DNA of 7,528 bases from Candidatus Heimdallarchaeota archaeon (GTDB taxonomy: Archaea > Asgardarchaeota > Heimdallarchaeia > Heimdallarchaeales > Heimdallarchaeaceae), in assembly GCA_030628305.1 (NCBI GenBank), contig DAOVRE010000073.1, positions 1-7,528 of the forward strand, given 5' to 3'. How positions within the stretch are numbered: the stretch's first letter is position 1; every line of letters begins with the position of its first letter. The notes under the pieces are model-generated. The model worked only from the letters and a program-made list of their open reading frames with translations. It was not told where the DNA came from and ran no database searches. A program made the translations under genes and the position numbers. Shown piece after piece: positions 1 through 5,268 of this stretch.

Positions 1-28
1 AAACAGTTCCACCTAATTTCTGATTTTT

Positions 29-114
29 ATGTCGGTATTAAAAATATTTCTTTACCACTTTGTTTTAAAATTTCCTTTTTTCCTCACTTGCTGCTCTTTT
101 TTAGCTAAAAAACT
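29..114. repeat. T-rich imperfect direct repeat, copy A
   Basis: This block begins ATGTCGGTATTAAAAATATTT and ends in a TTGCTGCTC-T6-AGC stretch followed by AACTA. The block at 217-304 begins and ends almost the same way, with a similar length (86 versus 88 bp) and a looser pyrimidine-rich middle. The bases just before it (ATTTCTGATTTTT, 16-28) also resemble 187-200. I read this as an old duplication of an untranslated gene boundary (terminator-like T tract plus promoter-proximal sequence). Chance similarity of T-rich DNA explains the middle but not the matched ends. Confidence 0.5.
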
Positions 115-120
115 ATAAAT
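114..120 (+). promoter_or_regulatory. candidate TATA box inside the rpoK upstream region
   Basis: TATAAAT lies after an A-rich, BRE-like stretch (CTAAAAAAC). With the roughly 30 bp spacing seen at other promoters in this window, transcription would start near 141-145, just where a potential stem (GTAGTT) begins. It could drive a small RNA or a long leader for rpoK. Confidence 0.35.
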
Positions 121-140
121 TTCACCCTACAACCAGGATA

Positions 141-200
141 GTGTAGTTCCCAAGAAACCCGAATGTGAAACTACTCAAGGTTTTTCATTTTCTGTATTTT
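141..200 (+). ncRNA. possible small non-coding RNA upstream of rpoK
   Basis: This stretch follows a TATA box at the right distance and runs into T-rich DNA (from about 181) that could end transcription. It is less T-rich than its surroundings. GTAGTT (143-148) can pair with AACTAC (169-174). An alternative pairing joins CTAC (127-130) to GTAG (143-146), and TTTCAC (120-125) to GTGAAA (165-170). I see no tRNA cloverleaf, no C/D boxes and no reading frame of note. The identity is unknown and the call rests only on promoter, stem and T tract. Confidence 0.22.
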
Positions 201-216
201 ACCCCGCTTTGTTTTA

Positions 217-304
217 ATGTCGGCATTTAAAATTTTTTTTCTTGTCATTTTACTTTATGATTTCTTCTTCTCTTTCCTCGTTGCTCTTTTTAGCCAATCA
301 ACTA
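217..304. repeat. T-rich imperfect direct repeat, copy B
   Basis: This is the second copy of the block at 29-114. It starts ATGTCGGCATTTAAAATTTTT and ends CCTCGTTGCTC-T5-AGCC before CAACTA. Copy A is followed by a TATAAAT box. Copy B is followed by AAAGATTTTTAAG, which could be a weaker TATA element for rpoK. No protein-coding frame across 1-368 is convincing. Confidence 0.5.
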
Positions 305-310
305 AAGATT

Positions 311-318
311 TTTAAGAT
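311..318 (+). promoter_or_regulatory. weak candidate TATA box for rpoK
   Basis: TTTAAGAT sits 58 bp before the GTG start of rpoK. A start site about 30 bp downstream would leave a leader of roughly 28 nt, enough to contain the GGTGAG ribosome binding site. The match to a TATA box is only fair. Confidence 0.3.
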
Positions 319-357
319 GTGCATTTGGAAAAATAGTAGTTGAATTCAACTTGTTTT

Positions 358-363
358 GGTGAG
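358..363 (+). promoter_or_regulatory. Shine-Dalgarno site of rpoK
   Basis: GGTGAG is complementary to the archaeal 16S rRNA 3' end (core GGTGA) and lies five bases before GTG 369. It is the main reason for accepting the non-ATG start. Confidence 0.65.
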
Positions 364-368
364 AAGTA

Positions 369-677
369 GTGACACATGGCTCTGGGGAAACAGAAAATTT
401 AGAAATAGTTAACAAAAAGGTTGTTATTGGTCCTGATCGTTTAACAAGATTTGAACGTGCTAGAATCGTTGGCGCAAGAGCTTTACAATTAAGTATGGGA
501 GCACCTGTTTTGCTACCTCTTGAAGATTTTGACAATAAATCTCCTTTAATTATTGCCGAAATGGAGTTACGAGCTAAAGTCTTACCATTAAGCATTAGAA
601 GAACCCAACCTAATAAAACTTATCAAATTATAGCATTACAAAGATTGAGAGATATACAAGCTCTAAGAGAGATTTAA
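369..677 (+). CDS. rpoK: DNA-directed RNA polymerase subunit K (Rpo6/RPB6 homologue)
   Basis: This is the small assembly subunit of archaeal RNA polymerase, equivalent to eukaryotic RPB6 and bacterial omega, which clamps the largest subunit during assembly. The 102-residue product holds the family signature: [20 protein letters not shown] (25-44), then APVLLPLE (45-52), an IAEMEL segment (62-67) and VLPLSIRR (71-78), followed by the common TYQ (84-86). About 24 residues precede the core, as in many archaeal members, and a short helical tail ([15 protein letters not shown]) follows it. The start is GTG, chosen because GGTGAG lies five bases upstream and the next in-frame starts would cut into the core. 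The gene next door encodes L44e, but a TATA-like element between them suggests rpl44e has its own promoter. Confidence 0.95.
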   Translation: MTHGSGETENLEIVNKKVVIGPDRLTRFERARIVGARALQLSMGAPVLLPLEDFDNKSPLIIAEMELRAKVLPLSIRRTQPNKTYQIIALQRLRDIQALREI

Positions 678-684
678 CAAAAGT

Positions 685-692
685 GTATTTAA
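685..692 (+). promoter_or_regulatory. candidate TATA box for rpl44e
   Basis: TATTTAAT lies between rpoK and rpl44e. Transcription starting about 30 bp on would give a leader of around 36 nt before ATG 751, room for the GTGAGTGA ribosome binding site. The genes could still be co-transcribed, since no clear terminator follows rpoK. Confidence 0.4.
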
Positions 693-737
693 TACTCCCA
701 AAAAGAAACAAATAAAAATAGCAACCAAAGCACTAAA

Positions 738-745
738 GTGAGTGA
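738..745 (+). promoter_or_regulatory. Shine-Dalgarno-like site deciding the rpl44e start
   Basis: GTGAGTGA ends five bases before ATG 751, the same spacing as in rpoK. The in-frame GTG at 742 falls inside this motif, so it is better read as part of the ribosome binding site than as the start codon. Confidence 0.5.
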
Positions 746-750
746 CAAAA

Positions 751-1053
751 ATGGTCAAAATTCCTGAAACAATGTTCAAATACTGCCCAAAATGCGGCAA
801 ACATGTCAAGATGAAAGTGAAACAAGAGAAATCTGCTAGAAGAGCAGGTGGATTTACTGCGATGGCTAGACGAGAGAAAAGGAAAAGACGAGGTTACGGG
901 AATAAAGGAAGGTTTAGTAAGCGTCCAGTCACTCAGACCAAAATGGCTTCTAAAACATCTAAAAAGGTTGATTTAAGATTATCTTGCCCTGATTGTGGTA
1001 AAAAATGGGTACTTTCTTATCCAAGAACCAAAAGAGTAGAACTCATCAAATAA
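751..1053 (+). CDS. rpl44e: 50S ribosomal protein L44e
   Basis: L44e (eL42) is a zinc-binding protein of the large ribosomal subunit near the E site, found in archaea and eukaryotes but not bacteria. The 100-residue product has two CxxC pairs for zinc (C12/C15 in YCPKCGKH and C79/C82 in SCPDCGKKW) around a highly basic middle (RREKRKRRGYGNKGRFSKR). The opening MVKIP-x-x-MFKYCP fits the family's usual short lead before the first zinc pair. An in-frame GTG at 742 would add three residues (MTK), but it lies within the ribosome binding site, so ATG 751 is preferred. In many archaea this gene is followed by rps27e and the aIF2-alpha gene; here sucC follows instead, across a T-rich probable terminator. 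Confidence 0.95.
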   Translation: MVKIPETMFKYCPKCGKHVKMKVKQEKSARRAGGFTAMARREKRKRRGYGNKGRFSKRPVTQTKMASKTSKKVDLRLSCPDCGKKWVLSYPRTKRVELIK

Positions 1054-1058
1054 ACGAA

Positions 1059-1104
1059 TTTTTCATTCTTTTCTTACTATTATTTTTCACTTTGTTTTTC
1101 ATTC
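1059..1104 (+). terminator. T-rich terminator after rpl44e
   Basis: Several runs of T (T5, T4, T5 and T5) separated by C or A follow the stop codon with no evident hairpin. This matches the oligo-T terminators typical of archaea and separates rpl44e from the sucC promoter. Confidence 0.5.
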
Positions 1105-1116
1105 CATACAAAATAT

Positions 1117-1124
1117 TTTATATA
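1117..1124 (+). promoter_or_regulatory. TATA box of the sucCD operon
   Basis: TTTATATA follows an A-rich BRE-like stretch (ATACAAAATA). Its first base is 30 bp before ATG 1147. No Shine-Dalgarno sequence precedes the start, so the mRNA is probably leaderless. Confidence 0.75.
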
Positions 1125-1146
1125 CTTCACAAGTCTGGCTTTCATA

Positions 1147-2289
1147 ATGAGCATGCTTTATGAATTTGAAGGAAAACTATTATTCAAAGATAGTAAAATT
1201 CCGATCCCTCGCATTAAGATTTATACGGATACCGAAAGTATAAAGCAATTTGCAGAAGAGATTGGTCGCGACACAATGATGGCTAAAGGTCAAGCGCTAG
1301 CCGGAGGAAGAGGAAAAGCAGGATTGATCAAGAAAGTAACAATAGATACTGCTGAGGAATATATCAAGAGCATAATTGGTAGAGAACACAAAGGAAAACC
1401 AGTTGCAGCAGTAATGTTAGAAGAACTAGTTGAAATCACTAAAGAATATTATTTAGCTTTGATGTTAGATAATAAATCAGGTTCATACCTCATGCTTGCC
1501 AGTACTATGGGAGGTGTAGATATTGAGGATGTTGCTGATAACCATCCTAGTGAAATACATCGCACATTGCTTCCCATCAACATTGATCCCCAGACCTATC
1601 ATTTTATGGAACTAGGTAAAAAGATGGGCTTTAAAGCTAAAACGTTGACACGATTTGCAAGTATTTGTGTCAAGATGTTCTTGATGGCAATAAAACATGA
1701 TTTGACACTAATAGAAATAAACCCACTTGTTATTACTCCTGATGATAAATTAATCGCAGCTGATTCTAAAGTAGTAATTGATGGAAATGCTTACTTCAGG
1801 CAACCAGCTATAGCAGCATTGCAATCCCAAAGAGATCAACATACTGAATTGGAATACGAAGCTACTCTAGCTGGAATTAGTTACGTCCAACTTGATGGCG
1901 ACATAGGTATTATTGCGGGAGGTGCAGGATTATCAATGACAACTTGTGATTTGTTAGAATTTTATGGTAGTTCTCCTGCAAACTTTCTAGATGTTGGCGG
2001 TGGCGCCAATGATGAGAAAGTCTACAAAGCTCTTGAGCTTCTATCAAAAATGGATATTAAAGGGATATATGTGAACTTCTTCGCAGGTATCACTCGATGC
2101 GATGATGTTGCCAATGGAATAATTAGTGCAAATAAGAAACTAAACATCAATGTTCCTTTGGTTATTCGAATGATTGGAACAAAAGATGTCGAAGGCATAA
2201 AAATCTTAGAAGAAAACGAAATACATGCTTACACTAAAATGGAGCCATCGGTTCAGAAAATTGTTGAGCTTGTTAAAGGAGGAAATTAA
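1147..2289 (+). CDS. sucC: succinyl-CoA ligase (ADP-forming) subunit beta
   Basis: With SucD this enzyme interconverts succinyl-CoA, ADP and phosphate with succinate, CoA and ATP in the cytoplasmic TCA cycle. The 380-residue length is close to the usual 375-390. An ATP-grasp domain comes first: KGQALAGGRGKAG (47-59) is the nucleotide-binding loop, LEELVEITKEYYLA (91-104) follows, and EINPLV (190-195) plus DSKVVIDGNAYFR (206-218) supply metal ligands. N192 and D206 lie 14 apart, as do the Mg-binding Asn and Asp of the E. coli subunit. The C-terminal CoA-ligase domain has the phosphate-loop region from G251, including GGAGLSMTT (258-266) and NFLDVGGGA (279-287). ATG 1147 is chosen because a TATA box sits 30 bp upstream; ATG 1153 is a possible alternative. 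One base separates its stop from the sucD start. Confidence 0.97.
   Translation: MSMLYEFEGKLLFKDSKIPIPRIKIYTDTESIKQFAEEIGRDTMMAKGQALAGGRGKAGLIKKVTIDTAEEYIKSIIGREHKGKPVAAVMLEELVEITKEYYLALMLDNKSGSYLMLASTMGGVDIEDVADNHPSEIHRTLLPINIDPQTYHFMELGKKMGFKAKTLTRFASICVKMFLMAIKHDLTLIEINPLVITPDDKLIAADSKVVIDGNAYFRQPAIAALQSQRDQHTELEYEATLAGISYVQLDGDIGIIAGGAGLSMTTCDLLEFYGSSPANFLDVGGGANDEKVYKALELLSKMDIKGIYVNFFAGITRCDDVANGIISANKKLNINVPLVIRMIGTKDVEGIKILEENEIHAYTKMEPSVQKIVELVKGGN
2278..2282 (+). promoter_or_regulatory. Shine-Dalgarno site of sucD
   Basis: GGAGG in the last codons of sucC lies eight bases before ATG 2291. It fixes the sucD start at 2291 rather than at an in-frame TTG within sucC (2225). Confidence 0.85.
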
Positions 2290-2290
2290 G

Positions 2291-3163
2291 ATGGCTGTAT
2301 TAATAGATAAATCTACTAAAGTAATTGTACAAGGAATGACTGGAAAACAAGGTAGTTTCCATGCAAAATCAATGATCGAATACGGCACACAAGTTGTAGC
2401 TGGAGTAACACCAGGTAAAGGAGGACAAGAGGTTTTAGGTGTTCCAATATATGATACAATGAAAGAAGCTGTAGAAGCAACACAAGCAACGGCTTCTGTG
2501 GTTTTCATTCCTGCCCCCTTTGTTTATTCTGCTGCTCTTGAAGCAATTGATTCAGGTGTTGAACTTCTAACCATTATAACTGAAGGAGTACCTGTAAGAG
2601 ACACAGCAAGAATCAGAAAAAGGGTTTATGAACTAAATATAACCTTAGTTGGTCCAAATTGTCCAGGTCTTATAACTCCGGGTGAAGCAAAAATTGGTAT
2701 CATTCCAGGTGCTATTTGTTCTAAAGGAAATGTTGGGATTGTAAGCCGAAGTGGAACTCTTACTTATGAAATCATACAAAATCTCACATTGAGTGGCTAT
2801 GGTCAATCCACATGTATTGGTCTTGGCGGAGATCCTGTTAGAGGTATAGATTTCAAGGAAAGTCTTAGATTATTCGAGCAAGATCCTGAAACAAAACATA
2901 TCGTTCTAGTTGGAGAGATTGGTGGAACAGGTGAACAAGAAGCTGCTCAACTTGTAAAAGAAGAAATTTCAAAACCTGTTTATGGTTTTATCGCAGGAAA
3001 TGGTACATGGGTTAAGCCAGGAAAGCAGATGGGACACGCTGGAGCAATTGTCCATGGTAAATCAGGAACTGCTCAAGAAAAACTTCGCATTTTGAATGAA
3101 GCAGGAATCTTAACTGCTAATACACCAAGCGAAATTCCAAACATAATCAAAGAAAGTATGTGA
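2291..3163 (+). CDS. sucD: succinyl-CoA ligase (ADP-forming) subunit alpha
   Basis: This subunit carries the CoA-binding Rossmann domain and the histidine that is phosphorylated during catalysis. The product has 290 residues, the usual size. VQGMTGKQGSFHA (13-25) and GVTPGKGG (38-45) form the CoA-binding part, then GPNCPGLI (121-128) and SRSGTLTYE (152-160). GEIGG (208-212) holds the conserved Glu, and MGHAGAI (247-253) holds the active-site His249. The loop before the histidine reads AGNGTWVKPGKQMGHAG, two residues longer than the common AGRTAPPGKRMGHAG as I remember it. The active residues are intact, so the enzyme should be functional. It is translated from GGAGG inside sucC, and the operon ends in a hairpin terminator overlapping this gene's stop. 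Confidence 0.97.
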   Translation: MAVLIDKSTKVIVQGMTGKQGSFHAKSMIEYGTQVVAGVTPGKGGQEVLGVPIYDTMKEAVEATQATASVVFIPAPFVYSAALEAIDSGVELLTIITEGVPVRDTARIRKRVYELNITLVGPNCPGLITPGEAKIGIIPGAICSKGNVGIVSRSGTLTYEIIQNLTLSGYGQSTCIGLGGDPVRGIDFKESLRLFEQDPETKHIVLVGEIGGTGEQEAAQLVKEEISKPVYGFIAGNGTWVKPGKQMGHAGAIVHGKSGTAQEKLRILNEAGILTANTPSEIPNIIKESM

Positions 3164-3182
3164 TGATATCACATTTTTTTTC
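3158..3182 (+). terminator. hairpin plus T-run terminator of sucCD
   Basis: ATGTGAT (3158-3164) and ATCACAT (3168-3174) form a perfect 7-bp stem with a GAT loop, followed directly by T8 and more pyrimidines. The stem begins inside the last sense codon and includes the TGA stop of sucD. On the - strand the hairpin lacks a following T run, so it serves the + operon rather than the convergent signal peptidase gene. Confidence 0.75.
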
Positions 3183-3204
3183 TTCTTTTATTTTATTGTG
3201 TTAT

Positions 3205-4425
3205 TCAGTAGACTTGAGAAGCATTGAATACCCCTTCATATTCACCTGGAATATCTGAACCAAATCTATAATAGATTGTATAGGTTATTTTGATTGTTAA
3301 GAGTAAAGAGCTATTGTACTCATCTACATTGAATACCAACGTGCTTCCTATTTGGAGATCACCTTCTTTCTGGTAGAACGAATACCAATGCATGTATCCT
3401 ATTATTTCTCCATCTTGAATACCATAAATATCAAATGATTTCAATATTGCAGCATATGACCCATCATGTTTGAAATGAACTGTCATGGATAGGTATACAA
3501 TTCCTTCCCCTAAGAGATTATAGCGTAATCCTTTAGGATCAACATCGTCGATACCAGTTTCTATCCCAGGGCTTGTGATAATTGCATCTAAAATAGGGAC
3601 AGCGATTATGAGAAGGATAATTATGGAAGTATAAATTATCAATTTTATTCTTTTCTTTTTAACTGTAAATAATTCAATAAAACTTTTCTTTGTTTTTGTC
3701 CACCAATCTATCATCTTTTCCTTAACTATTGTTTGTAATGATTTCTTTGGAGGAGGATTTTTATCATTTCCACCATCTTTAATATCGGTGGATTCTGCTT
3801 GTTCTTCAGCTGATTCAGTCTTACCCTCTTTTACTTCATCATCTTCATCTTCTTTCTTCTTATCGGGAACAAAGATTAGATAAAGAGCAACAGCTACTAA
3901 TGCTCCAATAAGGACATATCTGAAAATAGGTGAATCAGATAACCATAATCTAAGATAGCCTACTTTTGGTATTAAAAATACTGTTTTTCCCACAACATTT
4001 TCATAAGGAATTAATGAAGTTGTCGAGTTGAATTGATCTATATCCTGATTTGAATCTTTATTGTCTCCACTTACTCTATAATAATATTTATCGCTTCCAT
4101 CATCATCTATTACGGTAATATTCACAACACGGTGGATAATCAATATTCCTGTACTAAAAGCATTTTCTGATTCATAAACAATTACATCTCCAAGTTCTAT
4201 ATTTTCTGGAGCAGATTTGTGAATCAGAAACATATCTCCTTGATCATAAACAGGACACATTGAAGAATGAGGACATGGTCCATTTTCAATCACTACTAAC
4301 GAGATACCAAAAATACCCCCAAACATCATTTTAACAAAGAAAAATAAAACCAATGCTAAAACAACCATGGTAATAGTTTCTTTAACGTTAATTTTCTTCT
4401 TGATTTTAGCTAAAGTAGAAGACAT
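3205..4425 (-). CDS. signal peptidase I (archaeal/Sec11 type) with extra C-terminal ectodomain
   Basis: This membrane serine protease should remove Sec signal peptides outside the cytoplasmic membrane. After a TM helix (about 17-46) come the family boxes: HSSMCPVYDQGD (53-64, nucleophile Ser55), LGDVIVYE (78-85), LIIHRVV (95-101, His98 replacing the bacterial Lys) and SGDNKDSNQD (119-128, Asp121/Asp128). This gives the Ser/His/Asp arrangement of archaeal and ER enzymes. A second TM (about 168-187) leads to a charged linker (188-225), a basic stretch ending KKKRIKL, a third TM (about 262-280) and a beta-rich domain of about 120 residues. Ordinary archaeal signal peptidases end near the second TM, so 406 residues is long. 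Four N-glycosylation sequons (N102, N133, N371, N401) all fall in predicted outside parts, supporting the topology. C51 and C57 flank the nucleophile. ATG 4425 has a TATA-like box 30 bp upstream. Confidence 0.88.
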   Translation of the reverse strand: MSSTLAKIKKKINVKETITMVVLALVLFFFVKMMFGGIFGISLVVIENGPCPHSSMCPVYDQGDMFLIHKSAPENIELGDVIVYESENAFSTGILIIHRVVNITVIDDDGSDKYYYRVSGDNKDSNQDIDQFNSTTSLIPYENVVGKTVFLIPKVGYLRLWLSDSPIFRYVLIGALVAVALYLIFVPDKKKEDEDDEVKEGKTESAEEQAESTDIKDGGNDKNPPPKKSLQTIVKEKMIDWWTKTKKSFIELFTVKKKRIKLIIYTSIIILLIIAVPILDAIITSPGIETGIDDVDPKGLRYNLLGEGIVYLSMTVHFKHDGSYAAILKSFDIYGIQDGEIIGYMHWYSFYQKEGDLQIGSTLVFNVDEYNSSLLLTIKITYTIYYRFGSDIPGEYEGVFNASQVY

Positions 4426-4447
4426 CGGTTGAAAGTAGAGGAAGATA

Positions 4448-4455
4448 TTCTAAAA
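4448..4455 (-). promoter_or_regulatory. candidate TATA box of the signal peptidase gene
   Basis: Read on the - strand, TTTTAGAA preceded by A-rich DNA (GAATAGAAATA) begins 30 bp before ATG 4425. No Shine-Dalgarno sequence is present, so a leaderless mRNA is likely. Confidence 0.5.
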
Positions 4456-4509
4456 TATTTCTATTCAAATTGTAGAGTTGTTTTTGTAAGATTTCTCAGG
4501 ATAATCAAA

Positions 4510-4517
4510 TTTATATT
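4510..4517 (+). promoter_or_regulatory. TATA box of the small beta-protein gene
   Basis: TTTATATT after GGATAATCAAA begins exactly 30 bp before ATG 4540. It implies a leaderless transcript and argues against the longer frame opening at TTG 4429, which would put the promoter inside the coding sequence. Confidence 0.7.
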
Positions 4518-4539
4518 GCATTTTCACTTAATATTGTTA

Positions 4540-4851
4540 ATGAAACCTCAATCAAGATTAGCGAAAGTAACCGAGATCAACGTGAAATCTAAAATCAAAG
4601 CTAAAAAAGTAACTGTTATCGAAATTAAAGGCATATTAGGTGACACAGGATGGTATTTCGCTGAAGAAAGAGTGTCAATAGATAAAAACACTAATGTTCT
4701 TTCAATCAGTTTAGGTATCTTCAGAAAACCAGGAATGGCAGGAATGGATGTTATAACTGACTTCGTAAAGGAAATCAATCTGACATTTCCACATAAGGGA
4801 AGTTGGAAAATCCAGTGTAATAAACAAAAAATAGATGTTAAAGTAAGATAA
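4540..4851 (+). CDS. small all-beta protein of unknown function
   Basis: I do not recognise the family. The 103-residue product has no signal peptide or membrane helix and is rich in alternating hydrophobic residues typical of beta strands: KKVTVIEIKG (22-31), GWYFAEERVSI (37-47), NVLSISLGIF (53-62), VKEINLTF (78-85) and GSWKIQCNKQKIDVKV (88-103). The ending, a strand followed by a G-x-W/Y-x-hydrophobic-x-x-N stretch, recalls small Ig-like beta-sandwich domains, but that is only an impression. The open frame extends back to TTG 4429. The ATG is preferred because a TATA box lies 30 bp before it and the extra residues would be an odd Phe/Ile/Leu-rich stretch read from promoter DNA. It stands divergent from the signal peptidase gene and is followed by a separate promoter for the next gene. 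Confidence 0.72.
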   Translation: MKPQSRLAKVTEINVKSKIKAKKVTVIEIKGILGDTGWYFAEERVSIDKNTNVLSISLGIFRKPGMAGMDVITDFVKEINLTFPHKGSWKIQCNKQKIDVKVR

Positions 4852-4894
4852 AATACCCACAAATTTCATACAACAGAAACAGTTGATACAAACG

Positions 4895-4902
4895 TTTAAT
4901 AG
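4895..4902 (+). promoter_or_regulatory. candidate TATA box of the nuclease-like gene
   Basis: TTTAATAG after a purine-rich stretch (GATACAAACG) begins exactly 30 bp before ATG 4925. This supports a leaderless start there and not at the in-frame TTG 4883, which lies upstream of the box. Confidence 0.6.
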
Positions 4903-4924
4903 TTGTTACGATTTTTGCCGGAAT

Positions 4925-5260
4925 ATGGAACGTGATAAACCTCTAATGGAATTATCATTAGAATATCTGAAAAACTTCGGCACACTGACACATGATTTGT
5001 CATTAATAGAGGGACCACCTAAACATGCTATTGAATTTCTAATCATCATCAAAGAACTTCTGGTTGGTGTGTGGATACTTGATTGGAAAAGAAGTGTTGG
5101 GACAGATAAAATCATACACATTGAAAGGATAGTTCAAAGATCCAATTTAAGTGGGGGATTCATTGTTGCTAATAATTTTTCACCGAATGCAAGAGAACTA
5201 GCTCAGCAAACAGATACTCTTGAGTTGATAGAAAAAGCTGAGATTCTTTATCATACATGA
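4925..5260 (+). CDS. small protein resembling Mrr-type restriction endonuclease domains
   Basis: The 111-residue product resembles the PD-(D/E)xK nuclease domain of Mrr-like proteins. D24 (in THDLSLIEG) could be the first acidic residue. A strand then leads to VWILDWKRSVGTDKI (49-63), where D53-W-K55 could be the D-x-K motif. After that comes GGFIVANNFSPNARELAQQ (77-95), like the G-I-I-V-x-x-x-FS-x-x-A-x-x-x-A segment of Mrr proteins. Usual Mrr proteins read E/Q-x-K one step earlier, followed by a K/R-W segment. By that alignment the catalytic pair would be replaced by W50 and L52 and the protein would be inactive; I cannot decide between the two. There is no DNA-binding domain and no methylase nearby, so a restriction role is not shown. 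A helper or repair role is equally possible. The gene converges, 8 bp away, on a zinc-ribbon gene. Confidence 0.55.
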   Translation: MERDKPLMELSLEYLKNFGTLTHDLSLIEGPPKHAIEFLIIIKELLVGVWILDWKRSVGTDKIIHIERIVQRSNLSGGFIVANNFSPNARELAQQTDTLELIEKAEILYHT

Positions 5261-5268
5261 TAAAATCC

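Noticed and set aside
1..108. Open + strand frame from the window edge to a TAA at 106-108
   Set aside because: It translates to a low-complexity Phe/Leu/Ser-rich peptide read from T-rich DNA inside the repeated block, with no recognisable protein end. It is probably non-coding.
120..200. tRNA or C/D-box RNA upstream of rpoK
   Set aside because: GGATAGTGTAG looks a little like a tRNA D arm, but no acceptor, anticodon or T-arm pairing can be completed on either strand, and there are no C/D boxes.
2225..2290. Earlier TTG start for sucD inside sucC
   Set aside because: The added residues have no family match. GGAGG at 2278-2282 with ATG 2291 gives the standard N-terminus.
3160..3166. GTGATGA resembling a C box of a C/D sRNA
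   Set aside because: No D box or C'/D' pair follows at a proper distance, and the bases are explained by the terminator stem and the sucD stop.
4429..4539. N-terminal extension of the small beta protein from TTG 4429
   Set aside because: The extension would be read through a TATA box placed exactly 30 bp before ATG 4540, and it overlaps the divergent promoter of the signal peptidase.
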